Shown here in pieces: positions 41,544 to 50,244 of a stretch of DNA of 64,000 nucleotides. Position 1 is the stretch's first letter. Each line of letters begins with the position of its first letter. The notes under the pieces were generated by a model. That model was not told the DNA's origin, did not search any database, and saw only the letters and a program-made list of their open reading frames with translations. Location: NCBI RefSeq assembly GCF_006438875.1, contig NZ_RCZH01000013.1, forward strand, positions 62,001 to 126,000, read 5' to 3'. The DNA comes from Flavobacterium pectinovorum (GTDB lineage: Bacteria > Bacteroidota > Bacteroidia > Flavobacteriales > Flavobacteriaceae). A program made the position numbers and the translations under genes.

Positions 41544-41572
41544 TTTTATAAAATTTAAAGTTGAAACTTAAT

Positions 41573-42535
41573 TTATCTGCCTCCTAAAAAGAGGTTAACA
41601 ATGATGTCTGAAATCAACGAGATCATACATGCTGTTAATAATATTGAAAGTAAAAATGTACTAAGCGCCAGTTTTTTTAATTCCGGATCTAATAGCTTAG
41701 GGTTTTGGTTTTTATAGACGGTGATTAAATGTTTGGTTAATGGTATATATGCCAATAAAAACAAATATTGATCGAAGTTATAATCACTTAAAATAGCAAA
41801 AAGAATTACTGAAAGCATTGCTGTAATTATCAATGTAAAATGATAAATCTTAGCTTTTGATGCTCCCATTTTAACTACTATGGTATTTTTTCCTGATTTT
41901 CTGTCTGATTCTTCATCGCGCATATTGTTTAGGTTTAAAACGCCAACGCTTAATAATCCGATAGAAACTGCAGGTAAAATTAAAAGTGGATCTACTTCTT
42001 TTGAGTATAAAAAGTTTACGCCCAATGTACTTACCAGACCGAAGAATATGAAAACAAATACGTCTCCTAAACCTTTGTATCCGTAAGCTGAATTTCCTAC
42101 TGTATAGCGAATTGCCGAAACAATTGCAGCGATTCCCAGTAATAAGAAAAAGATTGAATATCCGAAATTGCTTTCTCCAAATGCAAAATAAATCAAAATG
42201 ATAGCTGATAATAAGGTTAATGCAGCGGTAATGATGATTGCTTTTTTCATGGCTTGAGGCGTAATAACCCCGCTCTGAATAGCTCTTTGCGGACCTACTC
42301 TATCGGCATTATCTGTACCTTTTACTCCATCGCCATAATCATTTGCAAAATTGGACAGAACCTGTAAACCTAATGTTGTTAATAGTGCAAAACCAAAAAT
42401 TTTCCAACTAAATACTTCTGTTGGCGTATTGATGGTTGCTGTTGGGTTTGATAAGGCATATATACTTCCTACTATAATTCCGGAAACTGATAAAGATAAT
42501 GTGCGCAATCTCGCGGCTTCAATCCAATGTTTCAT
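41573..42535 (-). CDS. menA: 1,4-Dihydroxy-2-naphthoate prenyltransferase
   Basis: The 320-residue UbiA-family protein has about eight TM helices and two Asp-rich motifs: NFANDYGDGVKGTDNADR (NDxxDxxxD type) and NLNNMRDEESDRKSGK. It attaches the polyprenyl tail to DHNA, giving demethylmenaquinone, at the inner membrane. It is downstream of menB, separated by an AT-rich palindromic spacer (42561-42645). Confidence 0.9.
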   Translation of the reverse strand: MKHWIEAARLRTLSLSVSGIIVGSIYALSNPTATINTPTEVFSWKIFGFALLTTLGLQVLSNFANDYGDGVKGTDNADRVGPQRAIQSGVITPQAMKKAIIITAALTLLSAIILIYFAFGESNFGYSIFFLLLGIAAIVSAIRYTVGNSAYGYKGLGDVFVFIFFGLVSTLGVNFLYSKEVDPLLILPAVSIGLLSVGVLNLNNMRDEESDRKSGKNTIVVKMGASKAKIYHFTLIITAMLSVILFAILSDYNFDQYLFLLAYIPLTKHLITVYKNQNPKLLDPELKKLALSTFLLSILLTACMISLISDIIVNLFLGGR

Positions 42536-42560
42536 TATGTTTTTTATTTTAGATTTTAGT

Positions 42561-42645
42561 CCCGATAGCTATCGGGATAGATTTTAGATTGTTAGATTCT
42601 AAATTTAGATTGCAGATTTCAAAAATCTAAAATCTGCAATCTAAA
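42561..42645. repeat. Palindromes between menB and menA
   Basis: CCCGATAGCTATCGGG (42561-42576) is identical to the palindrome core at 28480-28501. Next to it TTTAGATTGCAGATTT (42604-42619) and AAATCTGCAATCTAAA (42630-42645) form a perfect 16-bp stem with a 10-nt loop. Several AGATTTTAGA-like words surround them. It may process or attenuate the menB-menA transcript. Confidence 0.75.
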
Positions 42646-42657
42646 ATCTAAAATATT

Positions 42658-43491
42658 TTATGGCAGCCATTTATTGTCACCAAAATTTGGTTTTCTTTTT
42701 TCTAAGAAAGCATTTCTTCCTTCTTTAGCTTCTTCGGTCATATAGGCCAAACGTGTAGCTTCTCCGGCAAAAACTTGCTGTCCAACCATTCCGTCGTCTG
42801 TTAAATTCATAGCGAATTTCAGCATTTTGATAGAAGTTGGCGATTTTTGTAAAATTTCCTGTGCCCATTCATATGCGGTATCTTCTAGTTCGTCATGAGG
42901 TATTACGGCATTTACCATTCCCATGTCCATCGCTTCCTGAGCTGAATAATTTCTTCCCAAAAAGAAGATTTCACGTGCTTTTTTCTGCCCTACCATTTTC
43001 GCCAGATAGGCAGATCCGTAACCACCATCAAAACTCGTTACATCAGCATCTGTTTGCTTAAAAATTGCATGTTCTTTACTTGCCAGTGTCAAGTCGCAAA
43101 CTACGTGCAGACTATGCCCACCGCCAACTGCCCAACCCGGAACAACCGCAATAACAACTTTTGGCATAAAACGAATTAAACGCTGAACTTCAAGAATATT
43201 CAAGCGATGCTGACCATCTTCGCCAACATAGCCTTGGTGTCCGCGAGCGTTTTGATCTCCTCCACTGCAAAAAGAATATACGCCATCTTTAGTCGACGGT
43301 CCTTCGGCTGAAAGTAAAACAACACCTATTGAAGTATCTTCTTGAGCATCATAAAAAGCCTGGTATAATTCTGAAGTTGTTTTAGGACGGAATGCATTTC
43401 TAACATTTGGTCTGTTAAAGGCGATTCTCGCAACTCCATTACATTTTTTATAGGTTATATCTTCAAATTCTCTGGCAGTAATCCAATCCAT
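42658..43491 (-). CDS. menB: 1,4-Dihydroxy-2-naphthoyl-CoA synthase
   Basis: The 277-residue crotonase-fold enzyme shows SGGDQNARGHQGY, VIAVVPGWAVGGGHSLHVVCDLTLAS and QTDADVTSFDGGYGSAYLA. These are typical of MenB, including the oxyanion-hole Gly residues and the conserved Asp. It cyclises o-succinylbenzoyl-CoA. It is followed by menA on the same strand. Confidence 0.93.
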   Translation of the reverse strand: MDWITAREFEDITYKKCNGVARIAFNRPNVRNAFRPKTTSELYQAFYDAQEDTSIGVVLLSAEGPSTKDGVYSFCSGGDQNARGHQGYVGEDGQHRLNILEVQRLIRFMPKVVIAVVPGWAVGGGHSLHVVCDLTLASKEHAIFKQTDADVTSFDGGYGSAYLAKMVGQKKAREIFFLGRNYSAQEAMDMGMVNAVIPHDELEDTAYEWAQEILQKSPTSIKMLKFAMNLTDDGMVGQQVFAGEATRLAYMTEEAKEGRNAFLEKRKPNFGDNKWLP

Positions 43492-44153
43492 TTCTATTTG
43501 TTTTATTTTGAATAATTATAGTGTAAAAATAAAGCATTTTTATATTTTTACCTACTCAAATTAGCTTTAGTCTGTTCTAAAATTACTTGGAATGTTAACA
43601 ATTAGTATTTACTTACAAAAAATAACATTTTTTAACATTAGTTTTGAAAAATAATAATTAATTTTACACCCTAGAAATCAATGAGATACATTTTATTTCA
43701 TTGGTATAAGATTGATTTTCTTTCACTGATTTATTAACCTAAAAAATGATTTTTTTGAGAAAATTTAAAAAATTTGTCGCTCATTTTTTTATGGTTTTTA
43801 TTTATAAACCTTTGATTAATGGGCAAATGATTTATTCGTTTGTTGAAACTTCGAAAAGGAAATAGTAACACCTAAGGTTAAATGCTGGAATTGTTTAGTA
43901 ATTAGTATAAAATTGATTACGAAAAGGAAAAAAATACTAACTAAAACTTTCTATAAGTTATTTTATTAAACCAAATGGATTAGCCGTGAAATTAAATTTT
44001 TGCTTTTAATATGAATGTATATATTGTTTAAAGACATACCGTTTCAGGAAGTAATTTCTAAAATTTTTAAAGCTATTATTTTTTGAAAGGATTCGAATTT
44101 ATTTTATTTCTGTTTTTTTTTAATTACAATTTTTTTTAAAACTAGAATAAAAA
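43492..44153. other. AT-rich region without a recognised gene
   Basis: This stretch of about 660 bp upstream of menB is strongly AT-rich with many short homopolymer runs. A 39-codon plus-strand frame (43746-43865) was judged not convincing. The menB promoter should lie at its left end, but no clean TAnnTTTG box is visible. Confidence 0.5.
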
Positions 44154-44156
44154 GGG

Positions 44157-44183
44157 AAAGGCTGCTTGTAATGAGCAGCCTTT
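44157..44183. terminator. Terminator after the orphan lipoprotein gene
   Basis: AAAGGCTGCT (44157-44166) and AGCAGCCTTT (44174-44183) form a perfect 10-bp stem with a 7-nt loop. On the minus strand it is followed by CCCTTTTT. Confidence 0.75.
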
Positions 44184-44189
44184 CTTGTT

Positions 44190-44963
44190 TTAGTTTTTTA
44201 TACGTATTAATTTAACTGGAATTTTTTTTGAATAAATAGTTCCGTCAAATACAATATACCCATTTTCTTGGATCTCCTTTTTTCTATCTTGACTTAATCT
44301 TTTATTTATAAAACTGGAATCACTTTTTAAAGAAAGAGAAGCTAGATTTGGTTTTTTCTTATCGATATTCGAAAACCACTTTTGATTATTTCTATAAGGC
44401 AAATTAATTATTGAAGTAAAATATTTTGTTTCACCAGGGTTAAGAAAATAACCTTGCAATGAATCATCAACAAGGTTTAAAAATTGAACTTTGTACCTTT
44501 TTTCAATTCTGTTCTTTATTAAAAAGTTATTAATTATAGTATCTAACTCTTCTATTTTCTGAAATTCAAGATCATTTCCGCACACGTTTTCCGCCGCTGT
44601 TGAACTATAATCTAAAATAGAATCATTTTTATACATACTAAAACCAATTGAATTTGAAGAATAGTTTTTTCGTCCCAAAGCTTCTTTATAGAGATCGCGT
44701 TCCAGAGTTCCTAAATTATTTGGGTCTAACATTATAAAATACTTTTTGTCTGAAACATTTGTTATTTTATATCTTAGAATATTTTTTGAAAGGCTATTAT
44801 ATTCTTTATTTGGTTTATAAAAAGCCTCAAAAAAATCGTATATATCAATATTTTCTACGCAAACGACCTCGTTGGTTAGTAATTCAAGTTCTAAATCTTT
44901 TTTATTTTTTTGACATGAAAAGAGAATTAAAAACAAGAAACTTAAAAAAAGTATTTTTTTCAT
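44190..44963 (-). CDS. Orphan lipoprotein, 257 aa
   Basis: A type II signal (MKKILFLSFLFLILFSCQK) with lipobox LFSC predicts a lipoprotein. The mature part has an Ig-like feel (YKITNVSDKKYFIMLDPN, KYFTSIINLPYRNNQKWF, IVFDGTIYSKKIPVKLIRI) but no named family. I chose ATG 44963; a TTG nine bases upstream is less likely. It stands alone, with its own terminator and a long empty region behind it, which is typical of strain-variable genes. Confidence 0.7.
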   Translation of the reverse strand: MKKILFLSFLFLILFSCQKNKKDLELELLTNEVVCVENIDIYDFFEAFYKPNKEYNSLSKNILRYKITNVSDKKYFIMLDPNNLGTLERDLYKEALGRKNYSSNSIGFSMYKNDSILDYSSTAAENVCGNDLEFQKIEELDTIINNFLIKNRIEKRYKVQFLNLVDDSLQGYFLNPGETKYFTSIINLPYRNNQKWFSNIDKKKPNLASLSLKSDSSFINKRLSQDRKKEIQENGYIVFDGTIYSKKIPVKLIRIKN

Positions 44964-45033
44964 AAAGCTCAATCGATAATATTTAATTTGAGAACATAAA
45001 AAAACTTGCCAATTTCAGCAAGTTTTTTATTTT

Positions 45034-45891
45034 TTAATTATCCTGAATCAGATAAATTCCGTCTTCTTTGATTTCGATGAGTTTGTCTTTATATAAAGCT
45101 CCAACGGCTTTTTTAAAGGTCTTTTTACTCATTTTTAGTACCGTCTTAATATCTTCCGGATGCGAATTATCATTTAAACGTAAGAAACCGCGATTGGCTC
45201 TTAATTCGTCTAAAATTTTCTCTGCATTTGGCTCAATACTTTGATATCCTTGCACTTGTAATGCAACATCTATTTTATTGTCAGGACGAATGGTTTTAAT
45301 AAAACCATGCATTCTGTCTCCGGTTCTTATGGCGTCGTCATAAACTTCATCTTTGTACAGTAATCCTTTATGCTGTTCATTGATGATTACATTGATTCCT
45401 AATTCCGTAATATGCGAAACTATCAAATCAACTTCTTCTCCTTTTTCAACGGTTAGGTTTTCATTGCTTAAAAATTGGTTCAATTTACTTGAAGCTACTA
45501 AACGATTGGTTTTTTCATCCATATAAAGGTAAACTAAGTAACGTTTTCCTTTTTCCATTGGACGAGCTTGTTCCTTAAACGGAACTAGAATATCTTTTTC
45601 CATTCCCCAATCCATAAATGCACCAACCTGATTGGTATAATTTACTCTTAAAAGCGAAAATTCATTCAATAAAATATAAGGTTCCAGTGTCGTAGCAACC
45701 GGGCGTTGTTCATGATCCAGATAAACAAAAACAATTAGTTCTTCGCCTATTTCAAATTCATTTGGAACGTATTTGTTTGGTAATAAAATGTCGTGAATCC
45801 CTTCAGGATCTTCTTCAGGATTTCCTAAAAATAAACCAACTTTGGTATCACGTAATATAGTAAGGGTATTGTATTTTCCTATTTCAATCAT
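45034..45891 (-). CDS. CvfB-like S1-domain RNA-binding protein
   Basis: The 285-residue protein matches CvfB/YitL. Successive S1-type beta barrels cover about residues 1-210 (TKVGLFLGNPEEDPEGIHDILLP, VGAFMDWGMEKDILVPFKEQ, GFIKTIRPDNKIDVALQ). A C-terminal winged helix covers about 225-285 (FLRLNDNSHPEDIKTVLKMS, KAVGALYKDKLIEI). Family members bind RNA and affect virulence or global gene expression; some databases mislabel them as GntR regulators. Promoter at 45936-45965. Confidence 0.85.
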   Translation of the reverse strand: MIEIGKYNTLTILRDTKVGLFLGNPEEDPEGIHDILLPNKYVPNEFEIGEELIVFVYLDHEQRPVATTLEPYILLNEFSLLRVNYTNQVGAFMDWGMEKDILVPFKEQARPMEKGKRYLVYLYMDEKTNRLVASSKLNQFLSNENLTVEKGEEVDLIVSHITELGINVIINEQHKGLLYKDEVYDDAIRTGDRMHGFIKTIRPDNKIDVALQVQGYQSIEPNAEKILDELRANRGFLRLNDNSHPEDIKTVLKMSKKTFKKAVGALYKDKLIEIKEDGIYLIQDN

Positions 45892-45935
45892 ATTCTTGAG
45901 GTTCTAAGTCGAAAAGCGACTAAGTTTCTAAGCTG

Positions 45936-45965
45936 CAAATGTACGAAGTTTGAAAATGGTACCAA
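45936..45965 (-). promoter_or_regulatory. Consensus promoter of the cvfB-like gene
   Basis: On the minus strand TTG (45965-45963) and an exact -7 box TACATTTG (45943-45936) are separated by 19 bp, the preferred Bacteroidota spacing. Transcription would start about 40 nt before the ATG. Confidence 0.65.
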
Positions 45966-45987
45966 GAAAAATATTTCAGATATAAGA

Positions 45988-46013
45988 AAACAAAAGCACC
46001 TATTAAGATGCTT
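45988..46013. terminator. Hairpin downstream of the DUF2853 gene
   Basis: CAAAAGCA (45988-45995) and TGCTTTTG (46006-46013) form an 8-bp stem with a 10-nt loop, followed on the plus strand by CTGTTTTTTTT and on the minus strand by TTTTCTT. It fits termination of the DUF2853 transcript. Confidence 0.55.
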
Positions 46014-46039
46014 TTGCTGTTTTTTTTGAATAATTAAGT

Positions 46040-46384
46040 CTATTTATTATAAACACTTTCTTTTTTAAAGTGCACAGTTAATAAATAATAAACAACTGCT
46101 CTGTATTTATGTTTGTTCGAATGTCCGTATTTTTCCAGAACAGCATGAATTGCTGCTTCTAATTCCGGACCATTTGGTAATCCTAATTTTTTAATCAGGA
46201 AATTATTCTTAACTGTGTCAATTTCAGTATGCTGTGTTGCTGCAACTGTTGATGAATCTGCGTTATATATTGAAGGCCCGCAGCCAATCGTTACCTTTGT
46301 AAGTAAATCCATATTTGGTGTTACTCCACATTTTTCTTTTAAGTCTGATGCGTATTTTGCAATTAACTCTTCTCTTTTAGTCAT
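46040..46384 (-). CDS. DUF2853-family protein
   Basis: The 114-residue helical protein fits DUF2853, with the conserved pattern DSSTVAATQHTEIDTVKNNF followed by KKLGL and ending in a YYLLTVHFKK helix. Family members have unknown function; a compact alpha-helical fold is known. It has no TM or signal and stands alone between menD and cvfB. Confidence 0.82.
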   Translation of the reverse strand: MTKREELIAKYASDLKEKCGVTPNMDLLTKVTIGCGPSIYNADSSTVAATQHTEIDTVKNNFLIKKLGLPNGPELEAAIHAVLEKYGHSNKHKYRAVVYYLLTVHFKKESVYNK

Positions 46385-46480
46385 AATATTTATTTTAATG
46401 ATTTTTCTTACTTTTTAAAGTGCCAAATCTAAAACAAATATTTAGTAAAAAATAAAAATTAACATTATTTTATTTACAAA

Positions 46481-48142
46481 TTAAATTAGTTCTTTAAAAA
46501 ACCTTTTTAAGATAACATCATTTTCAAAAGTTGGAGTAAAAACCTCCAGAATAGCCGGTGCATCATTATTAGAATAAAGCAATTTTATGTTTTCGTCCAA
46601 AGAATTTGCATCTGATGCCGTATAATAATTCAACTTATACATCATAGCTAGATTTTCGGCTGTTAAATGATGTGAAGTTTCAAAAAAGGTATTAAAAACA
46701 GGCTTTTCTTCGTGTCCCGGCAAAATTCTGAAAATACCGCCTCCTCCATTATTAATCAAAATAATTTTGAAATTTTTGGGAATATAGGCATTCCACAAAG
46801 CATTACTATCATACAGGAAACTGATGTCTCCAGTAATAAAAATATTTTGTTTTCCGTTGGCAACAGCAGCACCAATTGCAGTTGACGTACTACCATCGAT
46901 TCCGCTTGTTCCCCGATTGCAAAAAACTTCAATCGAAGGATCAATGTCGATTAATTGCGCGTATCGAATGGCCGAACTATTACTAATTTGAAGCTGACTA
47001 TTTTTAGGCAAAGACTCAATTACTTTCTCAAATACTTTAAAATCTGAAAATATAGTTTTTTCAAGATATTCTTGTCTTCTGATTTTTCTTAAATCGTAAA
47101 TTTTATCAATTTTCGAAAAATAATCGCTTTCTACAAAAGTAGTTTTAGGCAATAAGTCATTGAAAAAATCATTTGGCTGCATTACAAAATGCTTTGTTAG
47201 CGCACTAAAAGTATCATAAGCACGTAACGTATCAATGTGCCAATGTTCTTGTGGTTTGTATTTTCGTAAAAAAGCTTTGATTCGTTTTGAAACAATCATT
47301 CCTCCAAAAGTGAGTAAAACTTCTGGCTGAAATTCCAGAAAATCAACCTCTTCAAAAGGTGTAATTAAGGTATCAATACTGGCAATAAAACCTGGATGAT
47401 GCAAATTTGAAGTAGTTTCTGTCAGCACAACTACAGATGGATCGCTTGCTAAATTTTCTATTGTTTTTTCGTCAATAGCATTAGCTTCGTTTACACCAAT
47501 TAAAACTAACTTTCTCTTGGCTGAATTCCAGATTGAAGCAACTTCTTCGCTATTATCAATGATTTTTGTTCCAAGAATTTCTTCTGAATGTGTAATTGTT
47601 GGCTGAACCGAAAGTGTTTCTACCGTTTCATATAAAGGTTCTTCAAAAGGCGCATTGATATGAACCGGTCCTTTTTGAAGAATGGCAGTTTCAATCGCTT
47701 TATTTATTTTTAAATCATTATCTACAGAAGCCTCTTCGGTTAAATTGGCATTGAAAACAGAATGATTTTGAAAAACATTTTCCTGACGAATCGTTTGTCC
47801 GTCACCAATGTCTATTTTGCTTTGCGGACGATCTGCTGAAACCACGATTAACGGAATCTGACTGTAAAATGCTTCGGCTACAGCCGGATAATAGTTTAAC
47901 AAGGCAGATCCTGATGTACAAACAATTGCTGTTGGCTGTTTGGTTTGCTGCGCAATTCCCAACGCAAAAAATGCAGCACAGCGTTCATCAGCAATGCTGT
48001 AACATTTGAAGTTTGAATTTTGAGCAAATCCTATTGTTAATGGTGCGTTTCTAGAACCCGGAGAAATTATAATATTTGTGATTCCTTTTGCAGAAAAAAT
48101 TTCGATAATGCTTTGTGCAAGCGGTATTTTGGGGTAAATCAT
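46481..48142 (-). CDS. menD: 2-Succinyl-5-enolpyruvyl-6-hydroxy-3-cyclohexene-1-carboxylate synthase
   Basis: The 553-residue ThDP enzyme has the N-terminal IISPGSRNAPLTIGFAQ and ADERCAAFFALGIAQ motifs, ICTSGSALLNYYPAVAEA, and the C-terminal ThDP-binding GDISFLYDSNALWN...INNGGGGIFRILPG. It makes SEPHCHC from isochorismate and 2-oxoglutarate. A -7 box TAACTTTG lies on the minus strand (48212-48205). The neighbours menF and the DHNA-CoA thioesterase are not in the window. Confidence 0.93.
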   Translation of the reverse strand: MIYPKIPLAQSIIEIFSAKGITNIIISPGSRNAPLTIGFAQNSNFKCYSIADERCAAFFALGIAQQTKQPTAIVCTSGSALLNYYPAVAEAFYSQIPLIVVSADRPQSKIDIGDGQTIRQENVFQNHSVFNANLTEEASVDNDLKINKAIETAILQKGPVHINAPFEEPLYETVETLSVQPTITHSEEILGTKIIDNSEEVASIWNSAKRKLVLIGVNEANAIDEKTIENLASDPSVVVLTETTSNLHHPGFIASIDTLITPFEEVDFLEFQPEVLLTFGGMIVSKRIKAFLRKYKPQEHWHIDTLRAYDTFSALTKHFVMQPNDFFNDLLPKTTFVESDYFSKIDKIYDLRKIRRQEYLEKTIFSDFKVFEKVIESLPKNSQLQISNSSAIRYAQLIDIDPSIEVFCNRGTSGIDGSTSTAIGAAVANGKQNIFITGDISFLYDSNALWNAYIPKNFKIILINNGGGGIFRILPGHEEKPVFNTFFETSHHLTAENLAMMYKLNYYTASDANSLDENIKLLYSNNDAPAILEVFTPTFENDVILKRFFKELI

Positions 48143-48257
48143 TCGTATGTATATTACTTTTTTAGAGAAACACTTAAAAGTTTAGCTTCTCTTTTTTGAT
48201 ATCACAAAGTTACAAACTTCGCATTGGATTTAACTTATAAATAGGAAGATATTAAGG

Positions 48258-48285
48258 TTGTTTATCGAAAAAGAGGATATATTTG
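48258..48285 (+). promoter_or_regulatory. Promoter of the secreted thioredoxin-fold gene
   Basis: TTG (48258-48260) and an exact -7 box TATATTTG (48278-48285) with a 17-bp spacer lie about 30 bp before the ATG at 48318, divergent from menD. Confidence 0.6.
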
Positions 48286-48317
48286 TAAAAGCGAATTTTT
48301 GATAAAATAAACTTCAT

Positions 48318-49496
48318 ATGCGTTTCCTCTCTATCTTCATTCTTTTTTTATCGTTGCAAACTGTAAAGTCTCAAAATCAGTTTGTTCCGGACGATACACC
48401 TTATAAAACAGCCTTAGAAACTGCAAAACTGCAAAACAAACCGCTTTTTGTAATGCTTTATGCGGATTGGTGTCCGCATTGTAATCAAATGAAAAAAGAA
48501 GTTTTTACTGATCCAAATGTTATGGCTTTCCTGAAGGAAAATTACGTTTGCGCCTGGAAAAATATTGAAAAAGAAGAAGGAATTGCTTTAAAAGACAAGT
48601 ACAATACCAAATCGCTGCCTACTTTCTTGTTTATTGATCCAAATACGGAAACACTTTTGTACGCTTTAAAAGGTGAAATGAAAACTCCCGAATTTATGAC
48701 GGAAGTTAAGTATGCTTTGAATTCAAAGATGCAATTGCCTTATTTAGAAAAAGAGTTTCTTGCAGATCCCAGTAATTCGACTAAGTTTTTCACCTATTTG
48801 AATACCTTAAAAAAAGGAAAAGACAGAACTGATTTATCAATTCCGACACATATTTATCTTAACACACAATCTGACGAACAATTAGTGAGCGAAACCAATT
48901 GGCGTATTATCGCAAATGGTGTTACGGATATAAAATCTAGGGAATTTCAATATGTTTTAAAACACCAAAAAGAGTTTGCTGCCGTGGCTTCTCAAAATCG
49001 TGTAGATCGTAAAATAGAAAGTATTGTATCAGAATTACTTCGTCCTTATGTTGACAATCTGGACACGATCAACTACTACAAACAAAGGGAAGTTGCAAAA
49101 TCTATTAAATTGCAAAAAACAGATTCTCTAGTTTTTAAGTTTGATTTGACTTTGGCAGAAAGAACGGAGAAATGGCAGTTTTATAAAAAAGTAACCCTTG
49201 AAGATACACAGAAACTGGTTTGGAATGACGCGAGTTTTCTAAAAGAAATTGGGCAAACTTATTTGAAACATATTTCTGATGCCGAAAGTTTGAAAAAATC
49301 TATTTTCTGGGTTAAACATTCTTTAGAATTAAATGATTCTTATGATGGAAACTTGCTTCTGGCAAGGCTTTACAATAAAATTAAAGATAAAAAACTAGCT
49401 TTGCAATACGCCAAAGACGCCAAGGAAATTTGTGCCGAAATGACCTGGAGTACCAAAGAAGTTGATATTTTACTAGCGGAACTCAACACTAAATAA
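48318..49496 (+). CDS. Secreted thioredoxin-fold protein, 392 aa
   Basis: A signal peptide (MRFLSIFILFLSLQTVKSQ) is followed by a thioredoxin domain with the redox motif YADWCPHCNQMKKEVF near residue 50 and cis-Pro segment SLPTFLFID. The remaining 240 residues are helical and TPR-like (SLELNDSYDGNLLLARLYNK). It is probably a periplasmic thiol-disulfide reductase or sensor related to DUF255/thioredoxin_7 proteins. It is divergent from menD. Confidence 0.82.
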   Translation: MRFLSIFILFLSLQTVKSQNQFVPDDTPYKTALETAKLQNKPLFVMLYADWCPHCNQMKKEVFTDPNVMAFLKENYVCAWKNIEKEEGIALKDKYNTKSLPTFLFIDPNTETLLYALKGEMKTPEFMTEVKYALNSKMQLPYLEKEFLADPSNSTKFFTYLNTLKKGKDRTDLSIPTHIYLNTQSDEQLVSETNWRIIANGVTDIKSREFQYVLKHQKEFAAVASQNRVDRKIESIVSELLRPYVDNLDTINYYKQREVAKSIKLQKTDSLVFKFDLTLAERTEKWQFYKKVTLEDTQKLVWNDASFLKEIGQTYLKHISDAESLKKSIFWVKHSLELNDSYDGNLLLARLYNKIKDKKLALQYAKDAKEICAEMTWSTKEVDILLAELNTK

Positions 49497-49511
49497 CACT
49501 AACAAAAAATA

Positions 49512-49566
49512 GCCACGAATTCACGAATTATTTTCTATTCTTTAAATTAATTTTTGAATTCGTGGC
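49512..49566. repeat. GCCACGAATTCA inverted repeat
   Basis: GCCACGAATTCA (49512-49523) and TGAATTCGTGGC (49555-49566) are exact inverse arms with a 31-nt AT-rich loop, placed between two same-strand genes. It belongs with the GCCAC-type hairpins at 32974 and 34657. Confidence 0.7.
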
Positions 49567-49584
49567 AAAAAAACAATTAATACC

Positions 49585-50082
49585 ATGAGCCTTATACTTA
49601 GACCTGCAACTACAAACGACTTAGGGAAAATTCTGGAGATTGTAAATCATTCTATTTTGCATACAACAGCAAACTATAGTTATGAAGTTCAAACTCTTGA
49701 AGTTCAAACAAAATGGTTTGAAGATAAAAAAGCCAAGAATCTACCTATTGTTGTAGCTGATTTAGATGGCGAAGTGGTTGGTTTTGGTAGTTATGGACAA
49801 TTTCGCGAGAAAATTGGTTATCAATATACGGTTGAGCATTCTGTTTATGTGGTCGATAATGTGATAGGAAAAGGTATTGGATCAAAATTATTAACGGAGT
49901 TAATTCGATTGGCAAAAGAACAAGGTTTACATGTTATGATTGGTGCTATTGATGCCGATAATACAGGAAGTATTGCCTTTCATGAAAAATTTGGATTTGT
50001 TGCTACCGGAACAATTCGCGAAGTAGGTTATAAATTTGATCACTGGCTTGATCTTGTGTTTATGCAATTGATATTGAAGTAG
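49585..50082 (+). CDS. GNAT acetyltransferase (phosphinothricin-acetyltransferase-like)
   Basis: The 165-residue protein fits the Pat/Bar branch of GNAT enzymes: RPATTNDLGKILEIVNHSI, an acetyl-CoA loop in YVVDNVIGKGIGSKLLTELI, and GFVATGTIREVGYKFDHWLDL near the end. Relatives acetylate the amino group of methionine sulfone/sulfoximine or phosphinothricin analogues; here the natural substrate is likely an amino-acid-like molecule. It is cytoplasmic. Confidence 0.88.
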   Translation: MSLILRPATTNDLGKILEIVNHSILHTTANYSYEVQTLEVQTKWFEDKKAKNLPIVVADLDGEVVGFGSYGQFREKIGYQYTVEHSVYVVDNVIGKGIGSKLLTELIRLAKEQGLHVMIGAIDADNTGSIAFHEKFGFVATGTIREVGYKFDHWLDLVFMQLILK

Positions 50083-50094
50083 ATTACGAGATTA

Positions 50095-50200
50095 TTTTAC
50101 CGCAAAGTTTGCAAAGATTTAATTTTACTTAACGCATAGAAAGCACAAAGTTCGCAAAGCTATATCTACACAAAGCTTTGCGAACTTTGCGATTAAATAT
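50095..50200. repeat. ACAAAGTTCGCAAAGC-type hairpin repeat
   Basis: The words CACAAAGTTCGCAAAGC and GCTTTGCGAACTTTG face each other around a short AT-rich loop, with CCGCAAAG at the left border. It is the third member of the family at 28430 and 30606 and lies just upstream of the S33 hydrolase gene. Confidence 0.7.
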
Positions 50201-50244
50201 TTATATTGCATAAAATCTATTTTAAAATCTGAACATTAATTCAA

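Noticed and set aside
43746..43865. 39-codon plus-strand frame in the gene-free region before menB
   Set aside because: No promoter, neighbour coupling or recognisable features; its length is expected by chance in such AT-rich DNA.
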